64,000 nt of DNA from assembly GCA_039583875.1 (NCBI GenBank), contig CM077160.1:109135530-109199529 (forward strand). The letters run 5' to 3'. The notes beneath the pieces were generated by a model. It saw nothing but the letters and a program-made list of their open reading frames with translations, was not told the DNA's origin and searched no databases. Both the position numbers and the translations under genes were made by a program. Positions 1-10,655 of this stretch are shown piece by piece; within the stretch, counting starts at the first letter, position 1, and the number at the start of each line of letters is the position of its first letter. This DNA is from Platanthera guangdongensis. Lineage: Eukaryota > Streptophyta > Magnoliopsida > Asparagales > Orchidaceae.

Positions 1-166
1 TTAGTCAATAATATACACCATTCATAATAAACACACATTATGATGTATAAAAACATTACATGACAGGGTAACTTATAAACAAAATATATATAAAATATCA
101 TCACAAAATGATGCAATCATAATGACAACTAAAGATTACAATATTGTAAAATCTAGTTATTCTATT

Positions 167-2757
167 CTAAGGCTGATCAGGCTCCTTGATGACTATGCAT
201 TTGCCTGACTGGATCTTGGCTTGTACTGGAGCTTCAGTATCTTCAGTTGGCTTCTTGCCCTTCAGATCTTTCTTCTTTTGTTCTTCAGCCCTTATTCTTT
301 GCCTTTCAAAATAGTGAAAAAGCTTTGGGAAGTACTTGCTAGGCTTCCCAGCTTTTGCCTTTCTTTTATATTATAGAATGGCTTCATGTCTAGCTTCATG
401 CTTTTGTCATTCTTACTCAGTGTACCATTTGCCCCTATCATGGGTCTTGTCCTTTACAGCTTTCCAAGCAGTCAAGATAATATTCCTGGAAGTAGGACTC
501 CACTGCTCAAAATCAGGCTTCAACTCAGCCTGTTCTCTGAATCTTTTCTTTGAAAGTTGAGTTTCTTGCTCTGTATTCAAAGCTGCCTCTGACACTTCAA
601 ATTCTCAATGATAACAGTTTTAGTACCCTCTGGAGGGTTGTACATTGACTGTACTTCTTGCTGAATCATATCAAGATCTGCTGGAGGGTAAATAACCTGA
701 GAAACTTCAGGTTGAACACCTTCAAAATAAGCAGGTTGCACACCTGACTCAGCTACATTATCATCATCACAGAGGGGTGGATATCCAAGTGTGGATCTGA
801 TGCTATTAGATATCCATTTAGCATGATCTGAGCCTGCTTTGACTTACACCCTCTCCACCTTTATGACTTCTCTTTCAATATGATCTCTGAGGTCATCTTT
901 CTGAAATCTGACTTGTGCATCTAGATAATTAACACCATCTTTATAAATTGACCTTAATTTCAGTAGCTGATCAGAAATAATCTTTTGTGAAGTCTTAATA
1001 GCTGTTTGGACAGCAGCTAGTTCCTCCTGGAAGTGTTTATCAAAATTTGACTTGGCTTTAGCTCTTGCCTCAGTCTGGGCAATAACAGTATTCTTTAATT
1101 TTGTAATAATCACATTATGTGATTCAGTCAGATTGTCATTCATTCTTAGTTGATTTTCTAGGACATAGCCTTGCTTAACAGCTATGTCATCAACTTGAGT
1201 CTTTATTCCTTCTTGTTGTTTTGCTAGAAAAACTATAGCATTACCTCCTTTATGGAAGCAATCTGTCATCTCCTTCTTATTCTGGTTTACTTCAAATCTT
1301 ATGGATTTGATATCTTGAGCCAAGGAGAATTGCAGATCTTTATGAGTTTCATCCGTATATTTCTCCATGGCTATCCTTTGTTCATCTAATTTTTCTTGCA
1401 AGGATACCAACAAAGAGCTATAATCTGTGGCTGGAGCAGGTTGTGGAGAAGTTTGCAATGCCCTTTTATAGCTTTGGCTTCTCCTTTTGAAAACCATCCG
1501 CTTTCTCTTCTTTGCTTGTATTTCTGCTTCATCTTCAGAAGCCGAGGTACTTGCAATATCAACTCTTTCTTTAGGACTAGGAGGAAATTCTTTTTCAGTC
1601 CTAGGTTGCTCTCCCTCAATGTTAGTTTGCTCCCCCTCAGTTCTTGCTTTCTCCCCATGAGTCCCTTGCTCCTCCCCCTCAGTCCTGACTTGCTCCATAT
1701 CAGTGAACAACTCTTCTAGGGTAAACTCTTGTTGAGTTAGGACTTGAGTCACTCTTAACTCTAGAGCATCAGCAGCTGTAGATGTATCCTCCATAACATC
1801 TTGTGCTTGACTGTTTAGTTGAGTGGTCTGGTCAACATCAACCAAAGACATAGTTAGTGTTTCATCCTTATTATTGAAAATTGATTGATTTACTTCCTGG
1901 ATTATCTCAAGAATAGTTTGTGTAGCCATTTTACTATCTAAGTGTATTGGCTCTTCCTCAAGATGAGGCTCCCCCTGCATCTGATCATCATGTTTAATGT
2001 CTTGAGCAGGTGATTTTTCAGAAATCTCTGGCCTCTCTTCATCAGGCATGTCCTTTGTTAGGACCCTGTCCCATCTGGAGATTATCCTTAGATCCATTCT
2101 CCTCATGTGATTGATCTTGGATCCTGCAGCATGTTCCATTACTTCTAGAATTGCTCCAGCCAAGTATAGACTCATGATTCTTCCCAGATTTGGCTTCTTA
2201 ATACCTTCCTTAATCTTTTCAAAGATTACTGCGGACCAATCTGTGTTCAATCTGAAGATAATCCTGGTCATCAGGCTGAACATATAGGCTGAAAACCTAT
2301 CATGTCCTCCTAGCTTGCAGAGTATGACCTTTCAAACCACTTCAGAAAGGAATTTTCCTTGCAGATTCATCCCTTTCCTGTTCATTGCAGAACCAATCTT
2401 CATGGTGGGATCCAATCCACACCACTGAAGTGCTTCCCTAGTCTTGAATGTGGGTACTTCTTCTACTTCTTGAGTTCTTGGGAGGTGAAGAGTTTTCCTC
2501 AAGCTCTTCAAGGTAAGTTTAACTTTAGCTCCCTGAACTGTAGATTTGATCTTAAGTCCAGTCGAATCTAAAGTAGCTGCGCCATAGAAATCCAGTATTT
2601 ATTTCTTCCATATCTTGGTAGGTTCAGATACCAGAAATTCCAAACCATTTTCTGCAATTAGGGTTACTACTGTTTTAATCTCGGGTTCCGCATTATCAAA
2701 AGCGTTGCGAACTAGCTCATAGCCTTCGTTGACATTATCTTCAAGCTTTGGCGTCAT
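167..2757 (-). pseudogene. envelope-like / plant transposon-domain ORF downstream of copia pol
   Basis: The ATG at 2757 is followed by one frame down to 844, broken by stops at 2599-2601 and 2332-2334; the stretch 2283-844 is open for 479 codons. Beyond 844 coding-like sequence continues with frameshifts to a stop at 167-169, ending in a Lys-rich tail. The N-terminal part (segments like ILDFYGAATLDSTG) resembles the uncharacterised plant transposon-protein domain found near retroelements in dicots. The middle is acidic, with Glu/Gln/Thr-rich linker repeats; the C-terminal third is predicted by eye to be coiled coil. Its place after pol matches the extra 'envelope-like' ORF of Sireviruses, but I see no convincing membrane segment, so an envelope role is not supported. 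Confidence 0.55.
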
Positions 2758-2794
2758 TGGTGTTGAGAGAAATCTTGGATTGAGAAGAGAGAAT

Positions 2795-3350
2795 TTGTCG
2801 ACACAAGGTTTTGGTCTCGAAAAGATGGAGAGTGTGTCGACAGAATATTTTGTTGACCTATTTATACTCTTCTAAATAATGAAGGTCAAAAGGCGCGTCA
2901 AAATTCTCTTAATGTGTCGACATAGTTGAAATGTGTTGACACAGACTTCTAATGTCTCGACAGAAGTGTTGACTTCTATGTGTCGACACAACTGCTCTAA
3001 AATGTCGACACTAATTCTATTTGTCTTTGTTGAGTTCGACGAAGAGCCCATGAAGTCAACGATTTGAGGTCGACGGAGTGTTGTTGAATATGCGCTCGAC
3101 GATATGTGTCGATTCTGCGCTCGACAATCAGTTGATTCTGCGCTCGACGAAATCTGTGTGTTGATTTGAAGTGTCTACACAACTTCTGGATGTGTCGACA
3201 CAACTTCTCTGAAGAGTCAACACCTATTTTCTAGATGTGTCGATACCGATTTTCTAGATGTATCGACATCACTTTCCTGGAATGTCGACACCAACTACTA
3301 TGTGTCGACACAGATAACTTTTTGTGTCGACATAATTTTACTTAGCCAAA
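2795..3350. repeat. TGTCGACA palindrome cluster between pol and the extra ORF
   Basis: Nine exact TGTCGACA octamers were counted by eye, usually extended to TGTCGACACAA, plus several one-base variants. The cluster starts within 15 bp of the RNase H stop and ends near the TATA box. The same octamer fills the 5' LTR fragment at 7.5-8.0 kb, so this is probably U3-derived sequence. Confidence 0.85.
2858..2866 (-). promoter_or_regulatory. TATA box upstream of the extra ORF
   Basis: Minus-strand TATAAATAG lies about 100 bp before the ATG at 2757 and just downstream of a palindrome cluster. It could be an LTR promoter or a dedicated promoter for the extra ORF. Confidence 0.5.
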
Positions 3351-3359
3351 TTTGTTAAA

Positions 3360-4834
3360 CTAATTTATGTTCAACATTCTTAATTCAATTTTGAAATTAT
3401 TGAATTTAGTTTCATCTAATGGCTTAGTGAACATGTCAGCAATTTGTAAATCTGTATTAACAAATTCTAAAGAAATATCTTCTTTCTCTACATGATCTCT
3501 AAGAAAATGATATCTTATTTTTATATGTTTTGTTCTACTATGAGAAACAGGATTATGAGCAATAGAAATAGCACTAGTAGAATCACATAATAATGGAGTT
3601 CTACTTACCTGAATACCATAATCTTCTAACTGATGTTGTATCCATAACAGCTGTGCACAGCAACTTCCTGCAGCAACATACTTAGACTCAGCTGTGGAAA
3701 TTGGCACACTAGTCTGCTTCTTACAGCTCCATGACACCAATCTTCCTCCTAGAAATTGACAGGTGTCTATTGTGCTTTTCCTATCTACTTTGCAACCTGC
3801 AAAGTCTGCATCTGAATAGCCCATTAGTAGAAAATCTCTATTCCTAGGATACCAAAAGCCTAGATTAGGTGTTCCCTTAAGATATCTCAAAATCCTTTTG
3901 ACAGCAGTATAATGAGATTCTTTAGGGTAGGATTGGTACCTAGCACAAACACATATAACATACATGATGTCTGGTCTACTAGCAGTCAGATAAAGGAGTG
4001 AGCCAACTATCCCTCTATACAAAGTTTCATCTACAGGTTTCCCTGCATCATCTTTGCTTAGAGACATACTTTTCCCCATTGGAGTTCTCATGGTAGTGGA
4101 TGACTCCATACCATACTTCTTAATTAACTCCTGGGTGAACTTAGACTGGGATATGGACAAGTCATCATCAGTCTGTATTACTTGGAGACCCAAGAAGAAC
4201 TTAAGTTCTCCCATACTGCTCATCTCAAACTTCCCTTGCATAAGTTTTGCAAACTTTCTACAAAGGTTGTTTGCAGTAGAACCAAATATTATGTCATCAA
4301 CATATATTTGGACTAGGATGATCTTTCCTTTGGATTCTCTATGGAATAGAGTCTTGTCTATTTTCCCCCTTGAGAATTTGTTCTCAATGAGGAAAGTAGA
4401 CAGGGTTTCATACCAAGCCCTTGGAGCTTGTTTTAACCCATACAAAGCTTTCCTAAGTCTATAAACATCATTAGGTTTGAGTGGATCAACAAAACCTGAG
4501 GGTTGTTCTACATAGACCTCCTCTTTTAAGTCTCCATTTAAGAATGCTGACTTAACATCCATTTGGAATACTTTGAAGCCTTGATATGCTACATAGGCAA
4601 GGAATAGCCTGATTGCTTCCAACCTTGCCACTGGAGCAAAAGTCTGATCAAGTCTATGCCCTCTTCCTGTCTGTATCCTTTGGCAACTAGTCTTGCCTTG
4701 TTCTTCACTATGATCCCACTCTCATCAAGCTTTTTTCTATAAATCCACTTTGTCCATATGATATTGTGGCCCTTTGGTTTTGGAACCAACTCCCAGACCT
4801 TGCACCTTCTGAATTGATTTAACTCCTCCTGCAT
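3360..4834 (-). pseudogene. copia reverse transcriptase and RNase H (element A)
   Basis: The segment 4631-3360 is open for 423 codons; a frameshift near 4660 separates it from the RT start at 4834-4680 (WELVPKPKGHNIIWTKWIYR). RT shows [20 protein letters not shown] and the catalytic YVDD (YVDDIIFGS). RNase H shows [10 protein letters not shown], the STAESKYVA glutamate and [11 protein letters not shown] copies element RNA into cDNA and RNase H removes the template, both inside the cytoplasmic particle. The ORF ends MLNIN then a TAG. This is the best-preserved part of element A; only the frameshift and upstream stops break it. Confidence 0.9.
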
Positions 4835-5737
4835 AGCATCAATCCAGTGTGGGTCTTGAATAGCTTCTTCAAATCTCTTGGGTTCCAGTTGAGATAAGAA
4901 GCTTGAGCAAAGAACTGTATTTAAGTTCCTGCTTCTTGTTTGTACTCCATGTCTTGGATCACCAATGATCTGGTGTGCAGGATGATCCTTTAAATGTCTA
5001 ACTGCTGGAGGTAATCTATCAACAGTTTAACCTTCTTCAATCCATTCATTATGTTACACCTCATGGTCTTCATTTTCCTCTTAAGTGTCTTGTACTCCCC
5101 CTGGACAACAACTACCATTTTCCTCATCCTTCTTTGCAGTTGGATCTTCTTTGATAGTAAGCTGGTCCATCTTTTGCTGTATACCTGGAGAGCTACAAGA
5201 ACTACTAGGCAACTCACTGTTAATAAGTCTAGATTCATCAAATATGACATGAACAGACTCTTCAACAACTTGAGTAGCCAAATTGTAGACCCTATAAGCC
5301 TTACTATTGTTATTGTACCCAACAAATATCTCATCTTGGGATTTGGCAGCAAACTTAGTTAGGTGAGACTTGTCATTGTTAAGCACATAGCACTTGCAAC
5401 CAAAGATCCTAAAATAGGATAAGTTTGGTTTTTTGTCGTTCATAACCTCATAAGGTGTCTTTTTGTGACTTTTGATGATAGAAGCTCTATTGAGCACATG
5501 GCATGCAATGTTTACTGCCTCAGCCCAGAAATATTCTGGGAGAGTAGTGTCACTCAATAGTGTTCTTTCAGCCTCAATCAATGTCATATTCTTTCTTTCA
5601 GCAATGCCATTTTGTTGAGGTGTTCTAGGTGAGAAGAATTCCTGATGAATCCCATATTCTTCACACAACCTTGTCATACTTTCAGATTGAAATTCAGTTC
5701 CATGGTCACTTCTGATTTTGACCACTGAACTATTAAT
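4835..5737 (-). pseudogene. copia integrase, catalytic core and C-terminal part (element A)
   Basis: The second and third catalytic positions are visible: Asp in IRSDHGTEF and Glu in QQNGIAERKN. The frame is the same as the protease segment above it; a single TGA at 5738-5740 separates them. It is open from 5725 to 5081; three further in-frame stops lie between 5081 and about 5000, in the linker before RT, where the residues still look like the integrase-RT spacer. Integrase inserts the cDNA into the genome and makes the 5-bp target duplication. The catalytic triad looks complete across the stop. Confidence 0.88.
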
Positions 5738-6529
5738 TCATTCTGAATTTGTTTGACAAAATTGCAGAAGACATCTTGGGGTTTCAGATTTCTGCCTCAG
5801 AAAGAATACCCATGAAAATCTAGAATAGTCATCTACAACCACAAAAGTGTAGACCTTCCTACCTAGACTATGAACTGGCATAGGACCAAATAAATCCATA
5901 TGCAAGAGGTATAAGCACCTCACTGAATCTTTGGTTTCTAGGGTATGAAAGGAGGATCTGGTCTGCTTGCCTGTTTGACAAGCTGAGCATATACCATCCT
6001 TAAAGCACTTAACTTGAGGACCATTCCTCACTAACTCTTTACTAAAGAGTTGGTCAATAGTCTTGTAGTTAAGATGAGCTAGCCTCTTGTGCCATTTGAC
6101 ACAATGAGAGGCTTTCTCATTAGCCACGAGACAGATAGGAGAATTTCTATTCTCACTCACAAAGTTTAGGCAATACACATTTCTATTTCTATAGCCAGTC
6201 AATATGACTTTTTGATCACTAGACCTCTTGATATGACACCTATTCTTGACAAATGAAATGTCATATCCAAGATCACTCAGCTGGCTTATGTTTATTAGGT
6301 TGTGTTTCAATCCCTTCACATAAGTCACTTGAGTGATAGTGATTAAGTTGTTAGAAATGTTACCAAACTCTTTGATGACTCCTTTTTCAGAACCACCAAA
6401 GATTACTTTAGGCCCATTCAATATTGGTGAGTAGTCCTTCAGCAATCCTCTTGTTCCAGTCATATGCCTGGAACATCCACTGTCCAAGTACCATATAGGG
6501 GCATGACAACTTGGACTCACATACAACAA
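5738..6529 (-). pseudogene. copia protease, GAG-pre-integrase and integrase N-part (element A)
   Basis: The aspartic protease active site is WYLDSGCSRHMTG near residues 14-26 of the segment. A GAG-pre-integrase zinc module follows, with His-His in WHKRLAHLNYKTI and Cys-Cys in ICSACQTGKQ. The integrase core then starts with its first catalytic Asp in LLHMDLFGPM. The segment is open for 263 codons. An in-frame stop sits between it and the gag zinc knuckle; a stop or readthrough site at gag-pol is known in some Sireviruses, but here other stops nearby suggest simple decay. Confidence 0.88.
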
Positions 6530-7433
6530 AGATTACTTAACCTTAAAACCCAAATAACTTTTGGGTCCTTGGTTCAAGTTAGCCTGAAACTTGACAAATC
6601 TGCCTGCAGCTCTTCTAACAGGTAGACTGTTATCCTTCCTGACACTGGTATTGTGCCAACAGTCTAAGGCATAATGGCCTATCTTGCCACAGCACCAGCA
6701 CTCATACTTATTATACCTCTTTTTAGGTACAATCTTAGCTGTATTGTTTGCAGCAGATCTTTTGTTTTATATTGGGGCTTTGCCTTTATTATTGGACTGT
6801 GCAGCCCATGCAGTTCCCTTAAAGCCTAATCCTATCTTTCTCTTTTGAGACACAAAGTCATCAATTAAGGGTGGGATAGATTTTGGCTTAGAGAAACTAG
6901 CCACTATTTCCTTCTCTTTCTGAAGTCTGTTTTCCAGACTTTTAATCTGATCATTTTTGAATGTGATTGTACCCATCTGGATAACAGTTATGTTTTTCAG
7001 CTTGGCAATTTCATTCATCTTCTGATCCAGCAGCTTATCTAAATCAGATGCAACCAACTTAAGAGCTGCAATTTCCTTAGCCTGATTTTTGGCCAGGTTT
7101 TTGCTTCTCTTGAGTGCCTGCAATAAATCCCCATATTCATCTATAAGCTGATGAATATCTCCTTCAGATTCAGACTCATCCACATCTCTTGATGCAGATG
7201 CATCTGATTCTGACCCAGTGAAGTAATCAGAATCTACAGATAAACTTTTTACCTTACTAGGGCCAGGTTGATCATGGCACTTATCTTCTTCAGACATAGC
7301 CATCAGTCCTTTGCACTGATGGTCTTCTTGCTCATAGATAGAGTCCGGTAATTTCAAGAACTCATCCTCTTCCTCTGTAGCAAACAAACCAATATAGGCC
7401 TCAGCCTCAGATTCAGACTCTTAAGTTGATTGG
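6530..7433 (-). pseudogene. Sirevirus-like gag, C-terminal half
   Basis: The segment carries an acidic stretch (SESDASASRDVDESESEGD), a coiled-coil region with Leu/Lys heptads, and then an intact C-x2-C-x4-H-x4-C knuckle, CWCCGKIGHYALDC, near 6680. One stop at 6767-6769 interrupts the frame before the knuckle. The N-terminal capsid-forming (UBN2-type) part seen in element B is absent: coding sequence ends abruptly at about 7433 against LTR-type palindrome sequence, which points to a deletion that fused the LTR U3 to the middle of gag. Confidence 0.8.
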
Positions 7434-8139
7434 TCTGTCCAACTTTTATCTTTCTCTGTCAGCAAACTCCTCCAGTCACTTCTTGAAACTTCTTGAAACT
7501 CTTGAAACTCTGTCTCTGTCAGCAAAGTGTCGAGACTGAATTTCATATTGTGTCGACACAAGTAGACTAAGTGTCGACACAAGCCTTGGTGGTGTCGACA
7601 CAGCTCCCTTGGTGTTGACACTGCTTCTCTACACAGCTTATGTAGAATGTGTCGACACTAGCTCTGTGTGTCGACACAATCACTTCTTCTCTTCACAAAA
7701 ATTAACTTTGTTGAAACTCTGATATGTTTCGACACAAGTCTTGTGTGTCGACACAGTTGATGTCGACAAAGTCTTCTATGTGTCGACACTGCCTCTGTGT
7801 GTCAACACAGTTGCTGTCGACTAAGCTTTTCTATGTATCGACTCTGCCTCTGTGTGTCGATACAGTTTCTCCTGGTGTCGACACAGCCTTTCCAAGTGTC
7901 GACCCAATTGACTCCAGGTGTCGACACAGCTTTTCTCCAGTGTCGACACTTGTTCTCTTAAGTGTCGACACAACTTTTCTGGTGTCGACTCATGGACTTA
8001 GAAACTTTTTCCTGCATTCCTGCATTTTCTTAACCTGCACATATAAACTCAAAATAACATCAAATACACCTTGATGCATATCATTGAGTAATGTAAGGTT
8101 TCTTCAAATCTGGTACACATTTTCCAATGTACCCAACAG
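7434..8139 (-). repeat. 5' LTR fragment of element A with TGTCGACA cluster
   Basis: The LTR start is minus-strand TGTTGGGTACATTGG at 8139, matching the start of element B's LTR (TGTTGGGTTTTG). About a dozen exact TGTCGACA palindromes lie at 7545-7980. The promoter half and the LTR end are missing because the sequence runs straight into gag at about 7433. Confidence 0.75.
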
Positions 8140-9271
8140 ATATGATCAGATCAGCAGAGAAGAAACTTGACGAATTTCGCCAATCTGGACTAGATTCCAA
8201 TAACAAGGCTTGATGATCAAGGAGAGTCAGATTCTTTGATCAATTATTGATGCCCTTTACATTTGATAAGAGTAACGAATAACTTTGTGGATCATCATCT
8301 GACAGAGCTTAAGCAAGCAATGAATAAAAGGTGAGAGTAAGTGAAAAGATCGTTGCAAATCCTTTTGATAGGTCTGATTTAACTGTTAACCTATGAAAGA
8401 GGCAGTTGATAAAAAGAGGTATATACTCAGAGATGACCAAGAAAGACTGGATGCTGCCACAGGGAGATCACTCGTGGGCCTTATGCATCGCTTGCCTGAG
8501 AAAGGTCATCACGAGTATAGTCCTACTAAGAGCGGAATAGTTATACTCCCTTGACAGAGCACAAAAGGGAGACATGCACAAAAATCCTAAGAAGGAAACG
8601 GCAGATGTACTGCTCTCTTACCTCGGGTACAACATCACTGATCAATGAGACTAGTTACGCCAAGTGGCCTACATCATTGCTTGTCTGTGGAAAGATCAGT
8701 GGAGTTGTGGGCCCCGTAAAAGCACAGATTGAGAGTACTATACAATGTTCGACCATCACAGTTGTGAGATTATCGAAGAGACAAGGCTACGCTTGGTCTC
8801 CATTGCTTGTCAAGCAAAGATCATCATAACTGTAATATATCCTTAACGAAGCACAGTAGAGCTAACACATGGGCCTTCCTGACGCACACTCTGTGTAAAA
8901 TACTGGCTAGGATCCGAAGTCTCGTATTCCACTGCATGAGAGTTGGATAGCTCCCACTACACATATGCGAAGACTCCCCGCGATATGTGGTCATTGTGGC
9001 CTTACGCCGGAATACAATCTCGAGGGGGCCTATAGCAAGACTCAGCGATATCTCAGTGGTTCAGTGATCTCTCTAGCAAAGAGAAAATAGAGGAAGAAGC
9101 ACTCCAAAAAGGGAAATGTGTCAGTATGGGATCCCTGATGAAAACTTTATTGAAAAGCATAAAGGAACACTTAGAAGTGTTTTGTAAAGAGAATGTCTGA
9201 AACATGTAAAGTAGAGATAACCGTCAATCGGTTGTGAGGAGCTTTAAGGAGCGGTGATGTCCTTTTTCAGT
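8140..9271. other. non-coding stretch with three degenerate ~165-bp repeats
   Basis: No coding region is visible. Three diverged copies of a motif built around 'cgcttg.ctgagaaaggatcat' variants lie at about 8465-8530, 8655-8720 and 8785-8835. The stretch lies between the LTR start of element A and the gag of element D, and is probably the remaining 3' part of D that A inserted into; no diagnostic motif proves this. Confidence 0.35.
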
Positions 9272-10655
9272 TCAGAATAATCTTCCAAGACTGCCCTCGT
9301 CATCGGCATCAAAGGTTTCAGTGGCATTGTTAAAAACGAAGAGAGGGTGTTCTTCGACTAGGCTCACTCTTGAGCAACAAGGAATGTATGCAACTTCTTT
9401 GCCCTTTGAGGTTGTTGGATCAGGGCGATCATCTTTTAGAAGCAGGTCACGCATTTTACCTTGCCGCATCATCTTTTGAACTAGTTGGCGGAGTGCTCGG
9501 CAGTTCTCAGTTAGGTGGCCTGGATCTTTGTGGAATTCGCAATATGGATCTGAGTCTTTAGATATTTGATCAACTGGTCGATAAGGCCTTTTGTAGTTAT
9601 CCTTATCCTTCATGACTTGGCTTACTTCTAGCATGGACTCTTCGAGTTCACGCTCCTGCAAGCCATCATCCTACTGCTGATGAACTGCAGCTGTTTGTGA
9701 AGAGGGAACTGGTAGTAGTAGCAATCGATATCGAGTACGATCTTGATCCTGGAAAGAGTATCGATGACACTGAAGTCTTCTTCCCTTCCTTGGGTGATAT
9801 GAGAAATATTTACGAGGATACCTCGGAGGTTTCTTGTGAGAAGGAGGATCTTTCTCTGATATAAGCCTAGAGACGAAGCCTGGGTTGCTCTTTTCGCCTA
9901 AGATGTATGAGTTGGCTAAGGAAATCAACTCTAGGTACGTTCTTGGTGCTCATACATTGGCTTCAAACTTGAGCGGCCCTTCACGAAGACCGTGGATAAG
10001 AGCCACTCGGTACATTTCTTGATCAACAATCCGGTGTCCAAGATTTCTCTTTGGAATCGATCAACGAACTGAGACCAAGTTTCGTTCTTATGTTTCCTGA
10101 TCTCAAAGAGGGCTTCAGGTCCGCCCTTTCTCTTTGTTGAAGTAGAGAATCTGAGCAAGAATTCCCTTCGCAGATCAGCAGATGAAGTGATGGAGTGAGG
10201 GCGAAGACTATAGAACCAATCCCTCACTTGTCCATCAAAAGTTATCACTAGGAGCTTGCACTTAGTAGTCTGAGAGAGTTTTGAGAGCAACGAATGACTC
10301 AAAAGCTTGAAGATGCTTCCTGGATCAGTCTCTCCAGTGTAGATTGGTAACCGTGGCTCTCTGAAATAAGCTGGCGTTGGTTCATGACAAACATTTTCTG
10401 AAAACGGTGACGACTCTTCCTGTTCTACTACAACATAAGGATAAAAGAGAGCATAAGTTGTAGCTGCAAGAGAAGGAGGGGATAGAAAGGAAAAGCTGCT
10501 ACAGGAGGAGCAAAGGCAGGATATGATGGGTAAGGATGACTTCCCTGAAAGTTGAGAAATCTTGCAGGACTTCCCCGGGCTGCTTCCCGGAAGAAGTTTT
10601 GATGAGCTGCAAACTCTTCGTCTTGAGGTCGCAAAGGGGTTGCAGGCCCTTGCAG
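9272..10655 (-). pseudogene. Ty3/gypsy (Tat-like) gag, main part (element D)
   Basis: The Retrotrans_gag core appears as CKLLVITFDGQVRDWFYSL and WSQFVDRFQREILD around 10280-10010. A Tat-type knuckle variant, CEFHKDPGHLTENC, follows at about 9540, then a Lys-rich tail. At least two frameshifts (near 9930 and 9665) and several stops upstream of 10300 break it. The N-terminus lies on the other side of the solo LTR, at 15326-15596. Gag would form the particle that packages element RNA. Confidence 0.8.

Larger units (their letters stand above)
167..8139 (-). mobile_element. Sirevirus-like Ty1/copia element A, decayed
   Basis: Read on the minus strand the order is LTR fragment, gag C-terminal half, protease, integrase, reverse transcriptase-RNase H, then an extra ORF after pol. 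That order, the CWCCGKIGHYALDC knuckle and the extra ORF 3' of pol fit the Sirevirus (SIRE1-like) lineage of Ty1/copia. Gag to the start of RT share one reading frame with several in-frame stops; one frameshift lies near 4660. The 5' LTR starts at 8139 (minus-strand TGTTGGGT) but its promoter half and the gag N-terminus are missing at the junction near 7433. No clear 3' LTR end is seen, so the left part may be rearranged or run out of the window. Confidence 0.8.

Noticed and set aside
2997..3203. Minus-strand ORF with repeated Cys-Arg-His, looking like a zinc-binding protein; similar at 7421-7621
   Set aside because: The Cys-Arg-His pattern is simply the translation of the TGTCGACAC repeats; no knuckle spacing and no context.
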